Below are positions 1 through 5,965 of a DNA stretch of 5,965 nt, piece by piece. This stretch comes from Cycloclasticus sp. (GTDB lineage: Bacteria > Pseudomonadota > Gammaproteobacteria > Methylococcales > Cycloclasticaceae). Each line of letters opens with the position of its first letter. Position 1 is the stretch's first letter. The translations under genes and the position numbers were made by a program. The DNA lies in the NCBI GenBank assembly GCA_019090295.1, contig JAHRWG010000309.1:1-5965 (forward strand), in the 5' to 3' direction. The notes under the pieces were generated by a model. The model was not told the origin of the DNA, ran no database searches, and saw only the letters and a program-made list of their open reading frames with translations.

Positions 1-115
1 ATCTAGTTATTAAATTAAGTTAAGAAACGTTAAGCTAGCGAAATAATGGGGCATTATACCCAAGCTCTCTTAGTAAAGATCATCTAAGCAGATCAAGCCT
101 TGTTAATTAATAGGC
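1..115. other. Non-coding AT-rich end downstream of the acyl-CoA dehydrogenase gene
   Basis: No convincing gene is seen here. On the minus strand a perfect -10-like hexamer TATAAT lies at 53-58, but no good -35 stands 16-18 bases upstream of it, so it could be part of a promoter for a gene beyond the left edge or be chance in AT-rich DNA. The pentamer TTAAG occurs three times, at 15-19, 20-24 and 30-34, at 5- and 10-base steps, just downstream of that hexamer in the minus direction. A 5-bp inverted repeat (AGCCT at 96-100, AGGCT at 112-116, 11-base loop) overlaps the dehydrogenase stop codon; it lacks a following T-run on the minus strand, so I do not call it a terminator. Confidence 0.4.
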
Positions 116-1258
116 TCATTTTATTAACGAACGAGCAATGATCAGCTTCATGATTTCATTGGTTCCCGCGTAAATTTTTTGTACACGAGCATCTGCCCAT
201 GCGCGTGCAACGGGGTACTCCCACATGTAACCATAGCCGCCATGTAGTTGAAGGCACTCATCCATAACCTTAAACTGTAAATCGGTACACAGTAATTTAG
301 CTTTTGAAGCGGTCACAGTGTCTAGATCTTTACTTAGGTGCAGCTCTAAACAGCGGTCCAAAAACACCCTTGCCGCTGTTAGTTCAGTGTCTAGTTCTGC
401 TAATTTAAATTGTGTGTTTTGCAAGTTAGCAATAGGCTTACCGAAGGCTTTGCGCTCCATCGTATAGGAAACTGTCTGTTGTAAAATGGACTCTGCTGCT
501 GCAATGCCACTAATAGCAACTGATAAACGTTCTTGCGGTAAATCTTGCATAAGGTAAGTAAAGCCTTGGTTTTCCTCACCTAACAGTGCGGTCTTGGGAA
601 GGCGTACATTTTCAAAAAAAAGTTCAGAGGTATCTTGAGCTTTCATTCCAATTTTCTTAAGGTTTCGTCCTTTAGTAAACCCTTCTGCTGAGGCCTCTAC
701 TAGGAAAAGGCTAATACCTTTTGCACCTAATGTTGGGTCTGTTTTGGCAACGACAATCACTAAATCAGCCATTTGACCATTTGTAATAAAGGTTTTTGAA
801 CCATTTAAAATGTAGTTATCACCGTCTTTTACAGCTGTCGTTTTTATGCCTTGTAAGTCTGAACCGGTATGGGGTTCTGTCATGGCTATAGCGGTGATAA
901 TTTCACCGCTTACTAGGCGAGGTAAGTAGGTTAATTTTTGTTCTTCGGTACCATAATGACTAAGGTATGGGACAGCGATATCAGAGTGTAGAAAAAAACC
1001 CAAACCCGTTAAGCCTGCACGTGAGACTTCTTCGTTGACGATCGCGTTGTAACGAAAATCCACACCGACGCCTCCGTAACTCTCACTAACAGATGGGCAC
1101 AACATGCCCAGTTCACCTGCTTTTAACCAGACAGACCGGTCTACCTGCCCATCTATTTCCCATTGTTCATGGTAAGGGGCAACTTCATCGGCTAAAAACT
1201 TATGAACCGTGTCGCGGAATAATTCATGCTCTTGTTGATAAATAGTTCTTGGAATCAT
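116..1258 (-). CDS. Acyl-CoA dehydrogenase, long-chain (ACADL)-like
   Basis: This 380-residue FAD enzyme, the usual length for the soluble family, should introduce the 2,3-double bond into an acyl-CoA in the cytoplasm and pass electrons to electron-transfer flavoprotein. Seen: family signature 1 (AMTEPHTGSD, residues 125-134), signature 2 starting at Q337 (QLHGGYGY, with R352 and D356 in register), and the C-terminal IYAGTNEIMK block (362-371). The loop position that holds the catalytic Glu in medium-chain enzymes is Ala364 here. Instead Glu243 lies in LPQERL (240-245), the helix position used as the base by mammalian long-chain and isovaleryl-CoA dehydrogenases. From memory, long stretches (around 205-245 and 337-371) closely resemble human ACADL. 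This is not the large membrane-associated FadE type. The gene starts 20 bases after the regulator's stop, has no strong Shine-Dalgarno site, and is probably cotranscribed with it. Chain length or branching preference is not readable from the sequence. Confidence 0.93.
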   Translation of the reverse strand: MIPRTIYQQEHELFRDTVHKFLADEVAPYHEQWEIDGQVDRSVWLKAGELGMLCPSVSESYGGVGVDFRYNAIVNEEVSRAGLTGLGFFLHSDIAVPYLSHYGTEEQKLTYLPRLVSGEIITAIAMTEPHTGSDLQGIKTTAVKDGDNYILNGSKTFITNGQMADLVIVVAKTDPTLGAKGISLFLVEASAEGFTKGRNLKKIGMKAQDTSELFFENVRLPKTALLGEENQGFTYLMQDLPQERLSVAISGIAAAESILQQTVSYTMERKAFGKPIANLQNTQFKLAELDTELTAARVFLDRCLELHLSKDLDTVTASKAKLLCTDLQFKVMDECLQLHGGYGYMWEYPVARAWADARVQKIYAGTNEIMKLIIARSLIK

Positions 1259-1278
1259 AATGATAGGTGTTTGATCAG

Positions 1279-1857
1279 TTATAAAGGTTGTTGAAAGAGT
1301 GTTTGATAGAACTGTTTTGCAAGGTTGTCAACACTTAGCCCACGTGATGGCTGGAACCATTGGATTGTCCAGTTAAGGGATCCAATAATAAATAAGCGAG
1401 TTAAGTTGGGGTCCCCGAGTAAAAGCTTTTCATCAACGGCTTTCTCAATAATATGTTGCCAGTATTGTTCATATTCATCCCGACAATTAATCAAATGCTC
1501 TTTGGCTGGATCAGATAAAAACTTCCATTCTGTGATCGACACAATATGTGCATCTTTCTTATCGCCATGAATATTATTTAAGTGGCAAGTGATTAAGGCA
1601 AGCAGCTGCTCTTGTGTGTTCTCAATGTGCTGGGTTTCTTTTTTAATTTGCTGTAGTGATGTTGATAAACCATCCTCAATGACAGCCATTAAAATTTCCT
1701 GCTTATCTTTAAAATGGTGAAACAAGCTACCAGATTTTAAATTGCAAGCAGCTGCCAACATTCGAACAGACGTCCGGTCAAAGGAATGTTTTTTGAATAG
1801 GCTAGCCGCTATAGAAATAAGCTCCTTGCGTCTGCTGGAGGGCTTGGGTATAGTCAT
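1279..1857 (-). CDS. TetR/AcrR-family transcriptional regulator
   Basis: This is a 192-residue protein of typical TetR size, expected to act as a dimeric repressor released by a ligand. The N-terminal DNA-binding domain covers about residues 8-55. Its helix-turn-helix is visible as TSVRMLAAACNLKSGSLFHHF (29-49), followed by KDKQEIL, the usual junction to helix 4. The C-terminal ligand domain contains an EW (110-111), RDEYE (126-130) and GSLNWTIQWFQPSRGLS (159-175), a pattern I associate with TetR regulators of fatty-acid and steroid catabolism (FadR or KstR2 types). That subfamily placement is from memory. It lies between the two arms of a beta-oxidation locus and is divergent from the ligase gene, so an acyl-CoA ligand and local autoregulation are the natural inference. 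The start ATG is preceded by AGG with 7-base spacing, and a good promoter lies just upstream at 1886-1914. Confidence 0.9.
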   Translation of the reverse strand: MTIPKPSSRRKELISIAASLFKKHSFDRTSVRMLAAACNLKSGSLFHHFKDKQEILMAVIEDGLSTSLQQIKKETQHIENTQEQLLALITCHLNNIHGDKKDAHIVSITEWKFLSDPAKEHLINCRDEYEQYWQHIIEKAVDEKLLLGDPNLTRLFIIGSLNWTIQWFQPSRGLSVDNLAKQFYQTLFQQPL

Positions 1858-1907
1858 AATTAAACCTAGCGTTTGATTGGCTAAAAGTATACGGATGAGA
1901 ACCTAAT
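1858..1907. promoter_or_regulatory. Divergent control region with candidate TetR operator
   Basis: This 50-base region lies between the start codons of the regulator and the CoA ligase. It must hold most of the control for both arms. An imperfect inverted repeat TAGC-N9-GCTA (1867-1883) lies at or just after the predicted regulator transcription start, a suitable place for an autoregulatory TetR operator, but its arms are only 4 bp. AACCTA occurs twice as a direct repeat (1863-1868, 1900-1905). A palindromic GTATAC (1887-1892) contains most of the regulator's -10. I cannot identify a convincing plus-strand promoter: TTAAAC (1860-1865) with TAAAAG (1882-1887) at 16-base spacing is the best, and weak. 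A possible ribosome site for the ligase, GGATGAGA, is at 1893-1900. Confidence 0.45.
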
Positions 1908-1914
1908 ATGTCTA
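1886..1914 (-). promoter_or_regulatory. Sigma70-type promoter of the TetR gene
   Basis: Read on the minus strand, a -35 box TAGACA (plus-strand 1909-1914, 5 of 6 to TTGACA) and a -10 box TATACT (1886-1891, 5 of 6 to TATAAT) are separated by exactly 17 bases. Transcription would start near 1879, giving a leader of about 20 bases before the ATG at 1857. The -35 box lies inside the first codons of the divergent CoA ligase gene, so regulator and ligase transcription must interfere at close range. This is a sequence match only; no start site is known. Confidence 0.6.
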
Positions 1915-3527
1915 TAAAAAGTACGATGATGGATTACCAACTGACACTGCCTCCTCTTATAGATCGTTTAGGGAAGTTTTTTCCAGAGGTTGAAGTGGTC
2001 TCACGTTTACCAGATAAAAGATTACACCGGACAAATTATTTAGCGATACAGCAGCGTTCGAAAAAACTGGCTTCTGCGTTAACTCAGTGTGGTGTTGAAA
2101 AGGGTGATGCAGTTGCGACACTGATGTGGAATCACTATGCGCACCTAGAAGCTTACCTTGGTATTCCAGCCATGGGAGCCGTTATTCATACACTGAACCT
2201 ACGCCTATCGGCTGAGGATGTTGCCTACATTGCGAACCACGCTGGCGATAAAATACTCATCGTGGATGATATATTATTGCCTTTATATGAACAATTTAAA
2301 GACAAAGCACCTTTCAAGAAAGTCATTGTTGTTCCTCTCACCGGGCAAGGTGTCGATGATGAATTCATCAACTACGAAAGTTTCTTGGACACAGGTAGCA
2401 GCCATTTCCAATACCCAACCATTAATGAAAACGACGCAGCAGGTATGTGTTACACCTCTGGAACAACGGGTAGACCAAAAGGCGTTGTGTATAGCCACCG
2501 TTCTACGGTACTGCACTGTATGGCCGAAGCTATGACCGACTCATTGGCTATTAGCCAGCATGATGTTGTAACGCCTGTGGTGCCTATGTTTCATGCAAAC
2601 GCTTGGGGTTTACCCTACACCTGTGTTTTGGTCGGGGCTAAGCAGGTGCTACCAGGGCCACATTTAGATGCAGAAAGCTTAATGGACTTATATGAAAAAG
2701 AACAGGTTACCCTCAGTGCAGGGGTGCCGACTATTTGGATGGCCATTAAAGAAGCGAGGGAAGCCGAACCTTTACGCTGGAAGACAGCAGATAATTTACG
2801 TATGGTCGTTGGTGGTGCAGCTGTTCCAGAGTCACTATTTCGCGCCTTTGATGCTTTTGGAATGAAAATTATCCAAGCTTGGGGAATGACCGAAACATCA
2901 CCTATTGCAACCGTAGGTAATTTAAAGCCAAGTTTGCTCGATGAGTCACTGGATACACAGTATCAATACCGCATAAAACAAGGGGTCCCGCTACCATTTG
3001 TCGATATACGAATTACCGATGAAACGGGGCAGGAACAACCTTGGGATGGGCACTCGCAAGGTGGTACAGAAGTTCGTGGACCATGGGTAACAGGGGCTTA
3101 TTATAATAATGAAGATGCTGATAAATTTACGGAAGATGGCTGGCTGAAAACTGCGGATGTCAGTCATATTGACGCGCAAGGCTATGTCAAATTAACCGAC
3201 CGGACCAAAGACTTAGTTAAATCTGGCGGTGAGTGGATCAGTTCGATCGATCTTGAGAATGCCATTATGGGGCATCCAGATGTTCTGGAGGCTGCTGTTA
3301 TTGCCGTTTACCACCCTAAATGGGATGAACGGCCATTAGCGGCCATCGTTGTTAAACCTGGAAAGGTTGTCACTAAAGCAGATATACACCTGTGGTTGGA
3401 TGGTAAGTTTTCTAAAATCTGGTTACCCGATGCCGTCGAAACGATTGATGAAATCCCTAAAACATCCACTGGGAAATTCATGAAGATAAAACTACGTGAG
3501 ATGTATTCAGACTGGGTGTGGACATAA
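1908..3527 (+). CDS. Fatty-acyl-CoA ligase (AMP-forming, medium/long-chain type)
   Basis: This 539-residue member of the ANL adenylate-forming superfamily should activate a carboxylic acid with ATP and CoA to acyl-CoA, AMP and pyrophosphate. Seen: phosphate-binding loop [11 protein letters not shown] (182-192); a substrate-pocket segment [12 protein letters not shown] (226-237); [10 protein letters not shown] (323-332); [12 protein letters not shown] (411-422) with the ribose-binding Asp417; the hinge and A8 motif [15 protein letters not shown] (431-445); and PKTSTGK (517-523) with the catalytic Lys523. The C-terminal [10 protein letters not shown] (469-478) and overall layout are like AlkK-type medium/long-chain ligases. 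The A7 motif has TAD where TGD is commoner, a tolerated change. I keep the first ATG because [10 protein letters not shown] at residues 5-14 matches the usual family N-terminus; Met7 or Met8 are alternatives. It is the first gene of the plus-strand operon and supplies the substrate for the enzymes that follow. The natural acid (fatty, branched, or aromatic side-chain) is unknown. Confidence 0.92.
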   Translation: MSIKSTMMDYQLTLPPLIDRLGKFFPEVEVVSRLPDKRLHRTNYLAIQQRSKKLASALTQCGVEKGDAVATLMWNHYAHLEAYLGIPAMGAVIHTLNLRLSAEDVAYIANHAGDKILIVDDILLPLYEQFKDKAPFKKVIVVPLTGQGVDDEFINYESFLDTGSSHFQYPTINENDAAGMCYTSGTTGRPKGVVYSHRSTVLHCMAEAMTDSLAISQHDVVTPVVPMFHANAWGLPYTCVLVGAKQVLPGPHLDAESLMDLYEKEQVTLSAGVPTIWMAIKEAREAEPLRWKTADNLRMVVGGAAVPESLFRAFDAFGMKIIQAWGMTETSPIATVGNLKPSLLDESLDTQYQYRIKQGVPLPFVDIRITDETGQEQPWDGHSQGGTEVRGPWVTGAYYNNEDADKFTEDGWLKTADVSHIDAQGYVKLTDRTKDLVKSGGEWISSIDLENAIMGHPDVLEAAVIAVYHPKWDERPLAAIVVKPGKVVTKADIHLWLDGKFSKIWLPDAVETIDEIPKTSTGKFMKIKLREMYSDWVWT

Positions 3528-3556
3528 TTAAAGATGATATTGATAGAGGTTAAAAC

Positions 3557-4729
3557 ATGAATAATTCAGTTATTATTGACGCTATACGCACACCTTTTGG
3601 GCGGTATAAGGGCGCGTTAAGGGATATTCCAGCTAATCAATTACTAGCGACAGCTCTGCAAGGGGTTATTGATCGGTCTGGGGTCGATAAAAGCTGTATT
3701 GATGATGTGGTTGCAGGGGTTGTTACACAAATAGGTGAGCAAGCGGCCGATGTGGCGCGGCAATCCAGTTTATTGGCAGGTTTTCCAACGTCTGTTCCAG
3801 CAGTGACACTTAATCGATTTTGTGGCTCAGGCCAACAAGCCGTTCATTTTGCCTCCCAAGTGGTTGAGGCAGGTGATGCAAACTATATGATTGCATGTGG
3901 CGTGGAAAGCATGACACGTGTGGCCATGTTAAGTGATATGACAATTGGTAAACCCTATACAGGGTTTGAGCCAATGGGAGAGGCGCTATTGAATAAGTAC
4001 CCCTTAGTTCACCAAGGGGTTAGTGCAGAACTGATGGCCGATAAATGGGGGATTAGCCGCCGTGATGTTGATGATTTTGCAATTCATAGCCATTTAAAAG
4101 CGCAGCATGCAAAACAAGCAGAACTGCAAAAAGAAATTGTGCCGGTAGCAGGTTTAAATGCAAACGGTGAGCCGATGCTGTTAACTCAGGATGAAGGGGT
4201 TAGAGCGGTAGTAGATCCAGATAAGCTGGCATCATTAAAAACCATATTTAGACCAACAGGGGGAGGTGTTGTTACCGCTGGTAATGCTAGTCAACTTTCG
4301 GATGGTGCAGCAGCCCTTATTATTGCCAATAAAGATATAGCAATTGCCGATGGCTTTACACCAAAGGCACGTTTTGTTGCACGTGTGGTAGTGGGCAGTG
4401 ACCCAGTTTTACAGTTAGATGGGCCAATTGAAGCCACTAAACGAGCACTCAAAAAGGCGGGTTTATCGGTAGCCGATATTGATTGGTTTGAAATAAATGA
4501 GGCGTTTGCAACCGTTCCGCTAGCATGGATAAGGGAAATAAACCCTGCAATAGAAAAAGTAAACCCTTGGGGCGGTGCTATTGCACATGGTCACCCATTG
4601 GGCGCGACGGGCGCAGGCCTAATGGCCAAATCAATAGCTGGCTTAGAAGCAACTGGTGGGCAGTTTGCCCTGCAAACCATGTGCATCGGCTTAGGGATGG
4701 CAACAGCGACAATCATTGAACGTATTTAA
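3557..4729 (+). CDS. Thiolase (acetyl-CoA C-acyltransferase)
   Basis: This 390-residue thiolase, the normal family length, should cleave 3-ketoacyl-CoA with free CoA to acetyl-CoA plus a shortened acyl-CoA as the last step of the cycle; the reverse condensation is chemically possible. Catalytic residues are all present: nucleophile Cys89 in NRFCGSG (86-92), GVESM (115-119), Asn314 in NEAF (314-317), His346 in GGAIAHGHPLGATGA (339-353), and second Cys376 in MCIGLGMA (375-382). Two small departures from the textbook motifs are AHGH where ALGH or AIGH is common, and CIGLG where CIGGG is common. Related bacterial thiolases share such variants, so I expect activity. The start has a good Shine-Dalgarno site, AGAGG at 3545-3549, 7 bases upstream, and lies 29 bases after the ligase stop. 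Motifs alone do not separate a degradative broad-range thiolase from a biosynthetic acetoacetyl-CoA thiolase; the neighbours favour degradation. Confidence 0.93.
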   Translation: MNNSVIIDAIRTPFGRYKGALRDIPANQLLATALQGVIDRSGVDKSCIDDVVAGVVTQIGEQAADVARQSSLLAGFPTSVPAVTLNRFCGSGQQAVHFASQVVEAGDANYMIACGVESMTRVAMLSDMTIGKPYTGFEPMGEALLNKYPLVHQGVSAELMADKWGISRRDVDDFAIHSHLKAQHAKQAELQKEIVPVAGLNANGEPMLLTQDEGVRAVVDPDKLASLKTIFRPTGGGVVTAGNASQLSDGAAALIIANKDIAIADGFTPKARFVARVVVGSDPVLQLDGPIEATKRALKKAGLSVADIDWFEINEAFATVPLAWIREINPAIEKVNPWGGAIAHGHPLGATGAGLMAKSIAGLEATGGQFALQTMCIGLGMATATIIERI

Positions 4730-4755
4730 CGCAATAAGGTATAAAGGAAAGACGA

Positions 4756-5526
4756 ATGAATTATAACGATAGAACTTTTTTAGTAACGGGTGGCTCATCC
4801 GGTTTAGGTGGAGCAACGGCCTCCATGCTTGTAGAAAAAGGGGCCCATGTTATTTTATTGGACATTAATGAACAAACAGGTCAAAAAAAAGAAACTGAGT
4901 TAGGTAAAAATAGCCGTTTTATTAAAACGGATGTGACTAACGAAGCGGATGTTATGGCGGCTATTGCGCTGGCAAAACAAGAGTTTAATGGCCTGCATGG
5001 GGTCATCAATGCAGCGGGCATTCCCATTGCAGAAAAAGTGCTTGATCGTGATGGCATGCCACACTCCTTAGAATCATTTAAGCGTGGCATAGAGGTTAAT
5101 TTAGTGGGTACATTTAATGTTATTCGCCTTGCTGCACAAGCTATGAAAGACAATGAACCAACAGAAGACGGTGAAAGAGGGGTGATTGTTAATACGGCAT
5201 CGGCCGCCGCATTTGATGGCCAAATTGGCCAAGCCAGCTACGCAGCTTCTAAGTCGGGGGTGGTTGGTATGGCACTGCCGATTGCTCGTGAGTTAGCCCG
5301 TTATGGTATTAGAGTTTGCACCATTGCACCCGGTCTATTTGAAACACCCATGTTGGCTACTTTATCAGAGGAGGTGCGTGACTCTCTTGGTAAACAAGTT
5401 CCATTTCCCCCTCGTTTGGGTCGCCCCAACGAATATGCCTCTTTAGCCTGCCATATTATAGAAAATGTTGTCTTAAATGCTGAAGTTATCCGCCTAGATG
5501 GCGCTATTCGTATGACCGCTAAATAG
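4756..5526 (+). CDS. Type II 3-hydroxyacyl-CoA dehydrogenase (HSD10-like SDR)
   Basis: This 256-residue classical short-chain dehydrogenase/reductase is predicted to oxidise 3-hydroxyacyl-CoA to 3-ketoacyl-CoA with NAD+. Seen: the nucleotide-binding TGGSSGLG (11-18); Asp36 at the end of strand 2 (LLDIN), which favours NAD over NADP; NAAG (85-88); Asn115; and the catalytic Ser149, Tyr162 and Lys166 (YAASK, 162-166). The regions [20 protein letters not shown] (146-165), [11 protein letters not shown] (190-200) and [11 protein letters not shown] (243-253) closely resemble, from memory, mammalian HSD17B10 (mitochondrial short-chain hydroxyacyl-CoA dehydrogenase), including an insertion loop near 133-141. 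This is unrelated in fold to the FadB/HADH-type dehydrogenase. A clear Shine-Dalgarno site, AAAGGA (4743-4748), lies 7 bases before the ATG, and the gene follows the thiolase by 26 bases. A generic FabG-type annotation is possible but would be less specific than the sequence supports. An A8 run (4883-4890) lies within codons 43-45. Confidence 0.92.
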   Translation: MNYNDRTFLVTGGSSGLGGATASMLVEKGAHVILLDINEQTGQKKETELGKNSRFIKTDVTNEADVMAAIALAKQEFNGLHGVINAAGIPIAEKVLDRDGMPHSLESFKRGIEVNLVGTFNVIRLAAQAMKDNEPTEDGERGVIVNTASAAAFDGQIGQASYAASKSGVVGMALPIARELARYGIRVCTIAPGLFETPMLATLSEEVRDSLGKQVPFPPRLGRPNEYASLACHIIENVVLNAEVIRLDGAIRMTAK

Positions 5527-5534
5527 GGCTAAGA

Positions 5535-5965
5535 ATGTTTGAATTAATTTTGGTAGAAACCCCAGCAGAAGGTGTTGGCTTAATACGCTTTAATCGGCCT
5601 AAACAATATAATGCCTTGAATAGTCAGCTGTTAACTGAGCTAGCGCAGGCGCTCGAGAGCTTCGAGCAAGACAGCAGTATTCGATCAGTTATTATCACCG
5701 GTTCAAAAAAAGCCTTTGCTGCTGGAGCAGACATTGCTGAAATGCTAGGTAAAAGCGGTCAGCAAATGCACGATATGATCACTAATATAAAAGGCTGGAA
5801 TGCGATTGCAAACTTTTCTAAGCCCACTATTTGTGCCGTATCGGGAATGGCCCTTGGCGGTGGTTTTGAGCTTGCCTTACAAAGTGATATTTTAATCGCC
5901 GCAGAGGGAGCAAAGTTTGCTTTACCAGAAGTGAATTTGGGGGTTATTCCAGGAGCAGGTGGTAC
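5535..5965 (+). CDS. Enoyl-CoA hydratase (crotonase family), 3' end beyond window
   Basis: The reading frame opens at ATG 5535, 8 bases after the preceding stop, and stays open for 143 codons to the right edge, so the C-terminal part is missing. It begins MFELILVETPAEGVGLIRFN. Crotonase motifs follow: NRPKQYNALN (20-29), the oxyanion-hole segment AFAAGADIAEM (60-70), GMALGGGFELAL (104-115) with Glu112, and LPEVNLGVIPGAGGT (130-144; the last Thr codon is cut by the edge) with Glu132. The two glutamates, 20 residues apart, correspond to the two catalytic acids of rat enoyl-CoA hydratase (Glu144 and Glu164), so hydration of trans-2-enoyl-CoA is likely. IPGAGGT is typical of stand-alone hydratases, whereas FadB-type fusions usually have YPGFGGT. 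With a separate dehydrogenase gene upstream, a monofunctional enzyme is the better reading. The ribosome site is modest (AGGG at 5525-5528, overlapping the upstream stop), which suggests translational coupling. Confidence 0.9.
   Translation, partial: MFELILVETPAEGVGLIRFNRPKQYNALNSQLLTELAQALESFEQDSSIRSVIITGSKKAFAAGADIAEMLGKSGQQMHDMITNIKGWNAIANFSKPTICAVSGMALGGGFELALQSDILIAAEGAKFALPEVNLGVIPGAGG

Noticed and set aside
96..116. Inverted repeat AGCCT/AGGCT at the dehydrogenase stop as a rho-independent terminator
   Set aside because: The stem is only 5 bp with an 11-base AT-rich loop, and no T-run follows on the minus strand.
1325..1570. An 81-codon plus-strand open frame inside the TetR gene
   Set aside because: It is fully antisense to a well-supported TetR coding sequence, has no family motif and no ribosome site I can see.
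1900..1905. Direct repeat AACCTA (1863-1868 and 1900-1905) as tandem regulator sites
   Set aside because: A repeated 6-mer within 50 bases is not unlikely by chance, and TetR proteins normally bind inverted repeats.
2218..2535. Out-of-frame open frames on both strands inside the CoA ligase gene (also 2283-2516 and 2991-3179 on the minus strand)
   Set aside because: The ligase frame carries all conserved motifs across these positions; the alternative translations show no recognisable domain.
4525..4719. A 64-codon alternative frame at the thiolase 3' end
   Set aside because: It overlaps the conserved His346 and Cys376 motifs in the thiolase frame and has no coding features of its own.
4881..5153. 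A 90-codon minus-strand open frame within the short-chain dehydrogenase gene
   Set aside because: It is antisense to a gene with a complete set of catalytic motifs and has no promoter or ribosome site.
5651..5667. Perfect 6-bp hairpin (GCTCGA, 5-base loop, TCGAGC) near the start of the hydratase gene
   Set aside because: It falls in codons of an ordinary Glu/Ser-rich crotonase helix, has no T-run, and is likely chance.
5535..5965. Interpretation of the last gene as the N-terminal part of a FadB-type fusion
   Set aside because: The IPGAGGT motif and the separate dehydrogenase gene upstream fit a stand-alone hydratase better, although the missing C-terminus leaves this open.

Overview
The window reads as chromosomal DNA of a moderately AT-rich heterotrophic bacterium. 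The genes are ATG-started and tightly packed, with short Shine-Dalgarno sites and protein families common in Proteobacteria. My best guess is a gammaproteobacterium of the marine, hydrocarbon- or fatty-acid-degrading kind, but nothing here (no rRNA, no lineage-specific gene) fixes the taxon. The base composition and codon use look uniform across all six genes, and I see no insertion sequence, tRNA, CRISPR array or other sign of recent transfer.

Layout: 1-115 is a short AT-rich non-coding end. Two genes lie on the minus strand, transcribed leftwards: a TetR-family regulator (1279-1857), followed 20 bases downstream by an acyl-CoA dehydrogenase resembling mitochondrial long-chain acyl-CoA dehydrogenase (116-1258). 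A 50-base divergent control region (1858-1907) separates them from a plus-strand operon: fatty-acyl-CoA ligase (1908-3527), thiolase (3557-4729), type II (HSD10-like, short-chain dehydrogenase family) 3-hydroxyacyl-CoA dehydrogenase (4756-5526), and an enoyl-CoA hydratase that starts at 5535 and runs off the right edge. Gaps inside the operon are 29, 26 and 8 bases.

Together the genes encode one complete turn of beta-oxidation plus substrate activation. The ligase makes the acyl-CoA, the dehydrogenase forms the 2-enoyl-CoA, the hydratase adds water, the short-chain dehydrogenase oxidises the 3-hydroxyacyl-CoA with NAD+, and the thiolase releases acetyl-CoA (or propionyl-CoA from a 2-methyl-branched chain). 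All steps are on separate single-function proteins instead of a FadB/FadA complex, and several resemble mitochondrial enzymes. The TetR regulator between the arms is the likely acyl-CoA-responsive repressor of both, and a good sigma70-type promoter for it can be read in the control region. The physiological substrate cannot be read from the sequence. I found no exotic or clearly undescribed system; the points of interest are the architecture of this catabolic module and its control region.
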